NCBI GenBank assembly: GCA_021780935.1
Contig: JAJXXT010000133.1
Location: 1-64,000, forward strand
DNA from: Pseudomonadota bacterium
GTDB taxonomy: Bacteria; Pseudomonadota; Alphaproteobacteria; Acetobacterales; Acetobacteraceae
Length of the DNA: 64,000 nt
Direction of reading: 5' to 3'
The stretch's first letter is position 1. Each line of letters starts with the position of its first letter. Made by a program: the position numbers and the translations under genes. The notes below the pieces were generated by a model that worked only from the letters and a program-made list of their open reading frames with translations, was not told the DNA's origin and ran no database searches. Shown here piece after piece: positions 53,592-61,376 of this stretch.

Positions 53592-53626
53592 TTGTCCATT
53601 ATAGTGAACGGCGTGGCGAGGGACAA
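53591..53626 (-). promoter_or_regulatory. Promoter of the XRE-cupin gene (leaderless) with overlapping palindrome
   Basis: On the minus strand, TTGTCC (53626-53621) is separated by 17 nt from a perfect TATAAT (53603-53598). The start point would fall at about 53591, the A of the ATG. GTCCATTATAGTGAAC (53594-53609) overlaps the -10 and matches its own complement at 12 of 16 positions, a candidate operator. Confidence 0.65.
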
Positions 53627-53849
53627 CTCCGCGCGGACCATCGGTGATAACGGCGGGCCGCCGCTCGACGACGAGCTGCCGGACGAAGGCGCCTGCTGGC
53701 GTCTGTGGTGCTGGCGGCGGGCGCACCGGCGTGCCTGGAAGACGCCGCCCCGTGAGATCGCGCTGCGGCGGCTGGCGCGGGCGGAAGAGCTTGGCATCAG
53801 CTATCGCGACTATACGCTCGAAATCCTGGAGCGCGGGCGCCACCTCTGA
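53604..53849 (+). CDS. Small conserved alphaproteobacterial protein
   Basis: The frame encodes about 81 residues from GTG 53604 (GTG 53613 is the alternative), with the segment TIGDNGGPPLDD, a central WRLWCWRRAHRRAW and a C-terminal LARAEELGISYRDYTLEILERGRHL. I recognise this layout (GDNGPPL near the start, YTLELLERGRYL-type ending) as a small protein common in alphaproteobacterial chromosomes and prophages, with no known function. No ribosome site is visible; its start lies inside the divergent XRE promoter. Confidence 0.65.
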   Translation: MNGVARDNSARTIGDNGGPPLDDELPDEGACWRLWCWRRAHRRAWKTPPREIALRRLARAEELGISYRDYTLEILERGRHL

Positions 53850-53897
53850 GGCCACCGGGCGCTGCGCCCGGGTCGGACCCGAAATGGAGGCGACGTC

Positions 53898-54236
53898 ATG
53901 CGCCGCCCCATTGATCCCGGCGGGCGACGGGGCCAGATTCGCGTGATGGACCGTTTTGTCATCCGCGACCGCACCATCGACATGACGCCGGATGGGCAGT
54001 TTCGTGGGCCCGTGCCCGAGGGGCCGCTGGGGCCGTCGCTCGGGACGCAATTGCTGCGGATCGCGGTCGTCGTCGCGGTGCTGGCCGGAGCGCTGGCCTT
54101 CGCGGCGCTGGCGTTCTGGATCGCGATGCTGCTGATCCCCGTGGCCCTCGGCGCGGCGCTGCTCGGCTGGGCGATCTTCCGCTTCCGGGTGTGGCAGGCG
54201 GGAAGGAGCTTCAGGCGGCCTGGCGAGTGGTCGTGA
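53898..54236 (+). CDS. Small membrane protein
   Basis: The 112-residue protein has a polar N-terminal half and two adjacent hydrophobic segments (about residues 52-75 and 76-95), ending in a basic tail. No family was recognised. ATG 53898 has GGAGG 7 nt upstream; ATG 53946 is an alternative. Its 3' end overlaps the convergent monooxygenase gene by 26 nt. Confidence 0.65.
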   Translation: MRRPIDPGGRRGQIRVMDRFVIRDRTIDMTPDGQFRGPVPEGPLGPSLGTQLLRIAVVVAVLAGALAFAALAFWIAMLLIPVALGAALLGWAIFRFRVWQAGRSFRRPGEWS

Positions 54237-55233
54237 TGCCGGCGGCCTCGGCGATGAGCGTGTAGCTGCGGCGGCGGGCCTCGGGGTCCGCGACGGTGGT
54301 GAGGATCGCGACTTCCTCCGCACCCAGGCTTGCGGCGAGGTGGCGCAGGTCGGCAGCGACCTGCTCGCCGGTGCCGATGATGGCGCGCTCGCGCAGGGCG
54401 GCGATGCGGGATCGTTCCGAATTCGAGTAGTTATAGGCGAGAGCGTCCTCGATGCTGGGCAGGGCCGCGTAGATGCCGCGGTCGCGGCCGAGGCGCCACA
54501 GCGCGCGGCTGGCGAAGAGGCGCTCGGCTTCCTCGCCGGTGGTGGCGGCGCAGGCCCAGACGCAGATGGCGGCCCGTGGCTCGGGCCAGGCCGGCGAGGG
54601 CTGGTAGAGGTCGCGGTAGAGGCTGAGCGCCTCCCCAGCCCCCGCGCCGTCGGTGATGAAATGGGCGAAGCAGTAGGGCAGGCCGAAATGCGCCGCGACC
54701 TGCGCGCCGTAATTGGACGAGCCGAGTATCCAGACCTCCGGGCGGGTCGGGCCCTGGGGCTGGGCGATGATGCTGCGGAACGGGTGGCCCTCGACCAGGG
54801 ATTCGCCGCCGACCCAGGCCAGCAGGTCGCGGACCTGGGCGGGGAAATGCTGCGCGGCGGTGTCCGCGAGCGGGTTGAGCGCGTGGGCGGTGAGCCCGTC
54901 CGAGCCCGGGGCGCGGCCGAGGCCGAGATCGATGCGCCCCGGTGCGATCGCCTCCAGCACGCGGAATTGTTCGGCGACCTTGAGCGAGGCGTAGTGCGGC
55001 AGCATGACGCCGGCGGAGCCGACGCGGATGCGGCTGGTGGTGGCGGCGATGGCGGCGATGAGGATTTCGGGTGCGGTGCCGGCCTGGGAGAGCGAGGCAT
55101 GGTGCTCGGCGACCCAGTAGCGCGCGTAGCCCAGCGCCTCGGCGTGGCGGGCGAGTGCCAGGCTCTCGCGGATGGCGGCGGCGGGCGAGGTGCCGGCGAT
55201 GATGGTGGACTGGTCGAGGACGGAGAGGCGCAT
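54211..55233 (-). CDS. Luciferase-like (LLM) flavin-dependent monooxygenase
   Basis: The 340-residue protein has features of the bacterial luciferase-like superfamily (YhbW/limonene type): YARYWVAEHHASLSQAGTAPEIL near residue 40, SAGVMLPHYASLKVAEQFRVLEAI, and PGRIDLGLGRAPGSDG. It uses reduced FMN and oxygen on an unknown substrate. ATG 55233 overlaps the LysE stop (TGATG) with GGAG 6 nt before it. It is last in a leftward four-gene unit with alpha/beta hydrolase, FAH enzyme and LysE exporter. Confidence 0.9.
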   Translation of the reverse strand: MRLSVLDQSTIIAGTSPAAAIRESLALARHAEALGYARYWVAEHHASLSQAGTAPEILIAAIAATTSRIRVGSAGVMLPHYASLKVAEQFRVLEAIAPGRIDLGLGRAPGSDGLTAHALNPLADTAAQHFPAQVRDLLAWVGGESLVEGHPFRSIIAQPQGPTRPEVWILGSSNYGAQVAAHFGLPYCFAHFITDGAGAGEALSLYRDLYQPSPAWPEPRAAICVWACAATTGEEAERLFASRALWRLGRDRGIYAALPSIEDALAYNYSNSERSRIAALRERAIIGTGEQVAADLRHLAASLGAEEVAILTTVADPEARRRSYTLIAEAAGITTTRQAA

Positions 55234-55853
55234 CACTGGCTCCGCTGCGCGATGGCGAGCCCGATGCCGGCGGTGACCAGCAGGCCGCCGGAGAGGCGGT
55301 TGCGCAGGCGGCCGTGGCGGGCGAGCAGCAGCCGGGCGCGGCCGGCGGCGACCGCCCAGCCGCCATCGAGCAGGATCGCCATGGCGAGCAGGGTGACGGC
55401 GAGAATGGCGAGCTGTGGCGCCGCGGGAAGGTTCGGCGCGATGAACTGCGGCAGCAGCACGCCGAAGAAGATCAGCGTCTTGGGGTTGCTGATGGCGACC
55501 AGCACCGCGCGGGCGTAGATCAGACGGCCCGATTTCGGCTCGGCGCTGATGCGGGTGAGGTCGATGGGGGTGGCGCGGAACTGGCGGATGCCGAGGAAGA
55601 TGAGATAGGCGATGCCGCCCCAGTGGACGATGGTGAGGAGCTGGCTGACAGCGCTGAGCGCGGCACTCATGCCGATGACCGCGAGGGCGAGCTGGGCCGC
55701 CGCCCCGGTGGTGGTGCCGGCGACCGTCAGCAGACCGTAACGAGTGCCGTAGGCGACGGAGTTGGCGGTGATGAGCGCCACGTTCGGCCCCGGAATGAGC
55801 ATCAGGATGGCGTTGGCGAGGATGAAGCCGAGATAGAGGTGCAGCGGGATCAT
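55233..55853 (-). CDS. LysE/RhtB-family exporter
   Basis: The 206-residue membrane protein has six hydrophobic segments and the family motif LMLIPGPNVALITANSVAYGTRYG near the N-terminus, with SNPKTLIFF in the middle. Members export amino acids or homoserine lactone-type metabolites. ATG 55853 overlaps the FAH-gene stop (ATGA). Its place in a degradation unit suggests export of an intermediate or of a toxic analogue. Confidence 0.9.
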   Translation of the reverse strand: MIPLHLYLGFILANAILMLIPGPNVALITANSVAYGTRYGLLTVAGTTTGAAAQLALAVIGMSAALSAVSQLLTIVHWGGIAYLIFLGIRQFRATPIDLTRISAEPKSGRLIYARAVLVAISNPKTLIFFGVLLPQFIAPNLPAAPQLAILAVTLLAMAILLDGGWAVAAGRARLLLARHGRLRNRLSGGLLVTAGIGLAIAQRSQ

Positions 55854-57028
55854 GCGAGCAGGCCGCGCCGGGCGAGATTGCGCATCAGCGCGCCGGTGCC
55901 GAAGACGTGCGGCTCGCATTCATCCGTGCGGCGCATGCGGTTGACCAGGCGGCCGAGGCGTGGAGCGGCGATGGTGACGATGTCGCCGCTGTGGTGGGTG
56001 AAACCCTGGCCGGGCGCGTCGCGGTCCTGCACCGGGGCGAACATGGTGCCGCAATAGAGCACGGCGCCGTCGGGGTAGTGGTGGTGGGCGTTGAGCATCT
56101 GGGCGGCGAGGTCGAGCGGGTCGCGGGCGATCATTGTCATCGAGGAGCTGCCCTGGAGGCGGAAGCCGTCCTCGCCCTCGACGGTCAGCGTGACGGTGGT
56201 GGCACGGATGTCGTCGAGGGTGAAGCCGGCATCCAGGAAGCGCAGGAACGGGCCGATGGCGGCCGAGGCGTTGTTGTCCTTGGCGCGGCCGAGCAGGAGG
56301 GCGGAGCGGCCCTCGATGTCGCGCAGGTTGACGTCGTTGCCGAGGGTTGCACCGACGATGCGCCCGCAGGAGGCGACGACGAGCACCACTTCCGGTTCCG
56401 GATTGTTCCAGGATGAGGACGGGTGCAGCCCGGCATCGGCCCCGGTGCCGACGGCTGCCATCGGTGGCGCCTTGGTGAAGATTTCGGCGTCGGGACCGAT
56501 ACCGACCTCCAGATACTGGCTCCAGGCGCCGCGGGCGATGAGCACCTGCTTGAGGTTCGCCGCCTCGCGCGAGCCGGGCTTGAGGCGGGCGAGATCGTTG
56601 CCGATCGTGGCCGAGACCTCGGCGCGAAACGCGGCGGCGGCGGCCAGGTCGCCGCGAGCCCGCTCCTCGATGACGCGTTCCAGCATGGAGATGGGGAAGG
56701 TGACGCCGGCGGCCTTGATGGCGTGCAGATCCGTGGGCGCCAGCAGCCAGGGCCGGGCGGGGTCGCGGTTTTCGGGCGGGGTGTTGGCGAGGATGGCGCC
56801 GAGCGGGCCGAGCGGCTCGCCGCCGGCGGCACGCAGCGCCGCGGCGGGGTCGGGCGCCTCGCAGAGGTCGCGCATGGTGGGGAAGGTGGCGCTGATGTCG
56901 AAGGCCGCGCCGTCGCGGATGGCGACGACGCTGGGGCCGGCGGCGCCGGGGTGCCAGACGCGGCCGGCAAGGGAGGCGGTGGCGGCGTCGTCCGGCAGGG
57001 CCGGGGCGAGGCGGGCGGCGAGGCTCAT
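55850..57028 (-). CDS. Fumarylacetoacetate hydrolase-family enzyme
   Basis: The 392-residue protein has the FAH-fold C-terminal domain (about 130-380). NPEPEVVLVVASCGRIVGATLGNDVNLRDIEGRS-type sequence carries the metal-binding Glu/Asp residues, then GRAKDNNASAAIGPFLRF. The N-terminal domain is of about 125 residues. Members cleave or dehydrate 2-oxo acids in sugar-acid or aromatic breakdown; this subtype resembles 2-keto-3-deoxy-sugar-acid dehydratases. It is coupled by ATGA to the alpha/beta hydrolase upstream and the LysE gene downstream. Confidence 0.85.
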   Translation of the reverse strand: MSLAARLAPALPDDAATASLAGRVWHPGAAGPSVVAIRDGAAFDISATFPTMRDLCEAPDPAAALRAAGGEPLGPLGAILANTPPENRDPARPWLLAPTDLHAIKAAGVTFPISMLERVIEERARGDLAAAAAFRAEVSATIGNDLARLKPGSREAANLKQVLIARGAWSQYLEVGIGPDAEIFTKAPPMAAVGTGADAGLHPSSSWNNPEPEVVLVVASCGRIVGATLGNDVNLRDIEGRSALLLGRAKDNNASAAIGPFLRFLDAGFTLDDIRATTVTLTVEGEDGFRLQGSSSMTMIARDPLDLAAQMLNAHHHYPDGAVLYCGTMFAPVQDRDAPGQGFTHHSGDIVTIAAPRLGRLVNRMRRTDECEPHVFGTGALMRNLARRGLLA

Positions 57029-57735
57029 CGGGCGATGTCCATCAGCAGTTGGGCGGTGGCGTCGGGGGCGGTGACCATGGCGTCGTGACCGGTGGCAAGC
57101 TCGCGCCAGGCCATGCCCGGGCGCGCCCGGGCACGCTCGCGCGAGGAGGCGAGGTTGGCGTAGATCGGCGCGGTGCAGCAGATATAAGTGGCGGGCAGCC
57201 CGTTGCCGGGCTTGTTGCGTAACGTCAACGGTGTCTGGAAGGTGCGCAGCGGGTGCGGGCAGAGGCGCGAGGCGAGCCAGTCCGCGAGCGGGCCGGGCGG
57301 GACGCCGAACGCCTCCGGTGGCGGTGCGGGGATGGTGAAGCCGCCGAACGCCCGTGCCTCGCGCTCGCGGGCGGCGGCGGTCTCGGCTAGGCCGCGGGAG
57401 AACGGCGTTTCGCCGTGTTCGAGCAGGGCGGCGTCGAGATAGACGAGGTGGCGGATGCGGCCGGGCACGCGGTCCGCGGCGCCGGTGATGGCGTGGCCGC
57501 CGAAGCTGTGGCCGACCAGGACGGCCTCGGTGATGTCCTCGTTGTCGAGGTGCTGAACCAGGTCCTCGACGAAGGTCTCCAGCGTGATGGTGCCGGAAAG
57601 CAGGTGGCGGCGCTCGCCCAGCCCGGTCTGGGTGGGGGTGGTGACGGCGTGTCCCGAGGCGCGCAGGCGCTGCGCGACGTCGCGCCAGCACCAGGCGCCG
57701 TGAAATGCTCCGTGCAGCAGAACGAAATTGGCCAT
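57025..57735 (-). CDS. Alpha/beta-fold hydrolase (salicylate esterase-like)
   Basis: The 236-residue hydrolase has LLHGAFHGAWCWRDV (oxyanion region), the nucleophile elbow VGHSFGGHA (Ser near residue 78), an Asp in YLDAALLEHGE and a late His in ATGHDAMVT. The HGAFHGAWCW pattern resembles methyl ketone/salicylate esterases of plants and bacteria. GGGAGG lies 6 nt before ATG 57735. It is first in a leftward four-gene unit (to 54211). Confidence 0.88.
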   Translation of the reverse strand: MANFVLLHGAFHGAWCWRDVAQRLRASGHAVTTPTQTGLGERRHLLSGTITLETFVEDLVQHLDNEDITEAVLVGHSFGGHAITGAADRVPGRIRHLVYLDAALLEHGETPFSRGLAETAAAREREARAFGGFTIPAPPPEAFGVPPGPLADWLASRLCPHPLRTFQTPLTLRNKPGNGLPATYICCTAPIYANLASSRERARARPGMAWRELATGHDAMVTAPDATAQLLMDIAR

Positions 57736-57806
57736 CGGGGTCCTCCCGCCGCGATTGTGCGGGGGATTGCGGGGTTGGTCCAGCGGGCCCGGTCCGGCGC
57801 CGGGCG

Positions 57807-58370
57807 TCAGTCGTCGAAGGCGCCGCTGGCGAGCAGGACGCTCTGCACCACGTCCCAGGGGTCGTGCGGCGCGGGCGAGGGCGGCGAGGCGAAGATGACG
57901 TTCATCGGCGTGGTGGAGGTCATGGACGGCATCGCCACCACCTGGGTCGGCGGCGTGGGCGGGGTGACGATCGGCTTGGGCGCGGAGGGCAGGCCGGGGA
58001 ACTGCGACTGGCTGCTGAGGTCGAGCTTGGTCGTCGTGGTCGCGGTGACCGGCAGGGCCCAGCCCTTTTTGGCGCAGGTCTCCTTGAAGAAGGCGAGGGC
58101 CGCGGTCATGAAGTCGCGGAAGATGCTGGTCTGGGTAATCGGGGTGCTGGGCTGGCCGGGCTTTTTCAGTTTCAGAAGCACACCGTCGAGCACGGCAAAA
58201 TAGACGTGAACGCGGTTTTTGCTTTTGGTCGTGTCGTTGTGGCGGACCAGGGTGATGTGAACGCCGAAGCCGCCCATGTTCGCCGGTGTGTTGGGCGTGG
58301 TGACGGTGTAGTGGATTTCCTTGAACTCGTCGTTGGTGATCCCGTTTTTCTGGACGGCGGCGATGCCCAT
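57807..58370 (-). CDS. Orphan hypothetical protein
   Basis: The 187-residue protein is of no family I recognise. The N-terminal half (about 1-95) looks like a compact beta-rich domain (FKEIHYTVTTPNT, GGFGVHITLVRHND, RVHVYFAVLDGVLLKL). The C-terminal half is Pro/Thr/Ser-rich and low-complexity, ending LLASGAFDD. No signal or membrane segment is seen. Upstream on the same strand lies an array of 11-bp repeats at 58433-58484, 63 nt before the ATG, which is unusual for a single small gene. Confidence 0.6.
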   Translation of the reverse strand: MGIAAVQKNGITNDEFKEIHYTVTTPNTPANMGGFGVHITLVRHNDTTKSKNRVHVYFAVLDGVLLKLKKPGQPSTPITQTSIFRDFMTAALAFFKETCAKKGWALPVTATTTTKLDLSSQSQFPGLPSAPKPIVTPPTPPTQVVAMPSMTSTTPMNVIFASPPSPAPHDPWDVVQSVLLASGAFDD

Positions 58371-58432
58371 TTTCTGGTCTCCGGTTCTGGATATTTCCTG
58401 CGGGGAGGCAATCGGTGGTGGCCCGGCCAGCG

Positions 58433-58484
58433 TGACGATAACGCAACGATAACGAAACGATAACGCAACGGTAACACAATGGTT
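58433..58484 (-). repeat. 11-bp repeats upstream of the orphan gene
   Basis: Four to five units of 11 bp (acgcaacgata, acgaaacgata, acgcaacggta, acacaatggtt; preceded by tgacgata) run in one direction. The unit equals about one helical turn, so any bound protein would sit on one DNA face, as in iterons. They are A+T-rich against the background. Confidence 0.75.
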
Positions 58485-58616
58485 TTCGTCGTCGGTGGAA
58501 GTCGGGGACGGATTTGGCGACGCGGACTATGCCGCGCGCGGCGAGGCGGATGCAAGCGCGTTGTCGGGCGGAAGCGGCCTGACCAGGATGCTCGCGCAAC
58601 GACGAACGGGTTCATC

Positions 58617-61367
58617 TCACCCGAGGGCGCCGGCCTCGTGGGTGACGGCGACGCCGATCTCGCGCAGCAGGGCGAAGAGCGTTGCCATGGGGCGGAAAAT
58701 CGTCGCGTGTTCCTGGGCGTAGTTGCCGGCCTCGGGGCGGGCGCGGGGTTCGGCGTAGTCGCGCTCGGCATCGGCGTCGGGCGAGGCGGGGAAGACCTCG
58801 GCGAGGAAGTCGAGCGAGGCGGGTACGTCGAGGCGCAGCAGGCGTTGCGCGAGGCCGGCGCGGGTGATGCCGTGGCGGGGCGAGAAATCCGGGATGCCGG
58901 CCGCGAGGATGAAGATGCGCTGGATCAGTGCCACGCGCAGCGCGTGCAGCAGGGCGAGGCGGTCCGCCATGCGCGGCGCCTCTCGCCAGGTGGCGCGCAG
59001 GGCCACGTGGTCGGCCTGGATGCGGCGGAACATCGCCTGCGCCGGCGCCCAGAGATCGAGCGCCTCGAGGCTGCGGGCGACGCCGATCAGCGCCTCCCGC
59101 CGGCCGGGGATGCGCGCCTGGGCGGCGCGGTCGAGCCACATGCCGGGGTCGAGCGTTTCGACCATGGCGCGCAGCACGTCGAGGTCGGAGACGGTGAGGG
59201 CGGCCGCGACCATGTCCATCGCCGTGCGGAAGCGGGCGGAGCGGGCGCGCATCTCGGCGAAGGTCTCGGCGTGGCGCTGCGCCGCGGCGCCGATGCCGTG
59301 CGCGGTGTTGGCGAGCCAGCCGAGCTGCTGGAGGATCGCGTTGTTGGGGATGGCGCGCAGCTCGCGCGGGTGGCGGATGGCGGCGGGGCCGCCCATGCCG
59401 TCGGTCTGGCGTGCGGCGGGGCGCGAGCCGGTGCGGTCGAGCAGGGCCGGGCCGAACGTGCCGAGGAGGGCCGCGTAGCCGCGATCCTCCACCAGTTCCT
59501 GCATCGCGGTGCGGGAGGCGGCGAAGAAATCGGCGGCGAAATCCGGGTCGTCGTAGATCGGGTCGGTGCCACCGCCGGCGCGGGGCGCGAAGCCGTGCGC
59601 AAACATGCCGGCGATGGTGGCGGCGGCGCGCTCGGGGGTGGCGAAATGCAGGTAGCCGTCGCCGCCCTGGAACGCGGCCTCGGCGCGCAGTGCGAGGCCG
59701 CGCTCGGCCAGTGCCGCGCGCATCGCCGGCGGTGAAAGATAGTCGAGGCGCTGCGCCAGCGAGGCGGGATGGCCGCCGCGGCCGATGCTCTCGCCATGGG
59801 TGTCGAACAGCACCAGCTCGATATCGGCGAGGCCGTGACGGGCGAGGGCGTCGGCGATTTTGAGCTTGAGGCGCTCGATGAGATAGCTGGCGGCGGGCTG
59901 GCCGACATAGCGGCCGGAATCCGAGTAGCCGAATTGCAGGGCGATGCGGCCCTGGGCGCGCAGATAGGCCCGCCAGGCGGGGCTGCGCAGCGCCTCCTCG
60001 ACGATGCGTCCGCCGCCCTCCAGCGCCGATGCGGTCTCGAACAGCGGGCAGATCTCGATTTTGTGTTCGATACCGAAATGGCGTGCCAGCCAGAGGGCGG
60101 CGAGCAGCGTGTAGCCGGTTTCGGTCTCGGCGATGAGGAAGCGGATCGGCGTTTCGCTGTCGATATGTTTCAGGATCTGGGCCAGCGTCATCATCAGGCG
60201 CGGTGCCGAGGCCTGCTCGGCGAGGATGGCGCCGAAATCGACCGGAACCGGTGCCACCTGGTCGAGGGCGGCGTTGATGCCGGCGAGCAGGACGCGGCGG
60301 CGAGCGGGGTCGGAGGGCGGGTCGGCGAGGCCGAGGCGCTGGCGGATGGCGTTGTGCACCTGGGCGGCGTTGAGCCGGGCGTGGATATGGGCGAGGCCGA
60401 GACCGTGGGCCGCGAGCCCGGCGCGGGCGACCAGCAGGTCCATGGGCTCGGCGGCGGCGGCGATGGCGGTGTCGAGTTCGGCCAGCAGGGGGGCGGTCGT
60501 GGTGGGCGCGCCGCCGACCAGGACATGGGCGAAGGCGGCGACGGCGTCGGGCGCGGGCTGGTCGGGCACGGCGGCGAGCTGGCGCGCGACGGCTTCGAGG
60601 GCGGTGGCGCCCAGGCCGGTCGCGGTGTGCAGTCGGGCGAGGGCGGCGTGCTTCATCGCGAGGCGGAAGCGCAGCATGTCGAGGAAGCCGATATCGGTGC
60701 GCCCGTCAGTGTCGAAGCCGACCCAGGAGGCGAGCAGCAGCGGCGCCGGTGCCAGGCTTTGCCAGCGGCCGGGCCAGGTGGCGCGGGCGGCCACCAGCAG
60801 CGCATGGTTGAGCGCGTCGAGCGCGTCGCGGCCATGGGCGATGGCGGACATCGCCTCGGCGAACTCGCCTGCCAGCGTCATCGCATCGGGGCGCTGACTG
60901 CCGGGCGGCGGCCTGGTGCCGGCGGCCAGCGCCCGGGCGGCGGGGGCGGCGAGGGCGAAGGTGGGATGGGCGGTGAAGACGGCGGCGAGACGGGGGCGGG
61001 CGACGGCGCCGGCGAACTCCTGGAACGGCACCGGACTGTCCGCGGGGTCCGGGCGGGCCAGGCGGGCGATGGTTTCGGCCATGCTCGCGGCATCGGCGCC
61101 GTAGCGCGCGAGGCGGGTGGCGCGGTCGGCGAAGGCGGCGTCGCGCAGATCGGCCACCAGACCGGCGAGGGCGAGCAGGGTGAGCTGGCCGCGGTCCATG
61201 CGGCGCGAGATGGTCAGCGCGGCGGAGAGAATGGGGTTGGCGAACGGGTCCTCGGCCAGGCGCTCGCGCAGGCGCGCGACCAGGGCCAGCAGGTCGCGGG
61301 CGAGGAGGCGGTTCTCCATCGCGGTGGGATTTTCGGGCGGGATGGTTGCCGGGTCCGGGAGGGCCAT
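58617..61367 (-). CDS. ppc: Phosphoenolpyruvate carboxylase (atypical subgroup)
   Basis: The 916-residue enzyme adds bicarbonate to phosphoenolpyruvate, making oxaloacetate. Family blocks are visible but modified: FTAHPTFALA (catalytic His), SWVGFDTDGRTDIG instead of the SWxGGDRDGNP loop, LQFGYSDSGRYVGQ, LFDTHGESIGRGGHP instead of FHGRGGxxGRGGGP, and RAIPNNAILQQLGWL. It thus belongs to a divergent PEPC branch. ATG 61367 lacks a ribosome site and is only 9 nt from the divergent DUF445 start; ATG 61319 is an alternative. Confidence 0.85.
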   Translation of the reverse strand: MALPDPATIPPENPTAMENRLLARDLLALVARLRERLAEDPFANPILSAALTISRRMDRGQLTLLALAGLVADLRDAAFADRATRLARYGADAASMAETIARLARPDPADSPVPFQEFAGAVARPRLAAVFTAHPTFALAAPAARALAAGTRPPPGSQRPDAMTLAGEFAEAMSAIAHGRDALDALNHALLVAARATWPGRWQSLAPAPLLLASWVGFDTDGRTDIGFLDMLRFRLAMKHAALARLHTATGLGATALEAVARQLAAVPDQPAPDAVAAFAHVLVGGAPTTTAPLLAELDTAIAAAAEPMDLLVARAGLAAHGLGLAHIHARLNAAQVHNAIRQRLGLADPPSDPARRRVLLAGINAALDQVAPVPVDFGAILAEQASAPRLMMTLAQILKHIDSETPIRFLIAETETGYTLLAALWLARHFGIEHKIEICPLFETASALEGGGRIVEEALRSPAWRAYLRAQGRIALQFGYSDSGRYVGQPAASYLIERLKLKIADALARHGLADIELVLFDTHGESIGRGGHPASLAQRLDYLSPPAMRAALAERGLALRAEAAFQGGDGYLHFATPERAAATIAGMFAHGFAPRAGGGTDPIYDDPDFAADFFAASRTAMQELVEDRGYAALLGTFGPALLDRTGSRPAARQTDGMGGPAAIRHPRELRAIPNNAILQQLGWLANTAHGIGAAAQRHAETFAEMRARSARFRTAMDMVAAALTVSDLDVLRAMVETLDPGMWLDRAAQARIPGRREALIGVARSLEALDLWAPAQAMFRRIQADHVALRATWREAPRMADRLALLHALRVALIQRIFILAAGIPDFSPRHGITRAGLAQRLLRLDVPASLDFLAEVFPASPDADAERDYAEPRARPEAGNYAQEHATIFRPMATLFALLREIGVAVTHEAGALG

Positions 61368-61376
61368 GGGAGAAGC

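Noticed and set aside
59769..61376. Long rightward open frame antisense to PEP carboxylase, joined to DUF445
   Set aside because: The sequence is Gly/Arg/Ala-rich without family features, and DUF445 has its own start and ribosome site at 61377.
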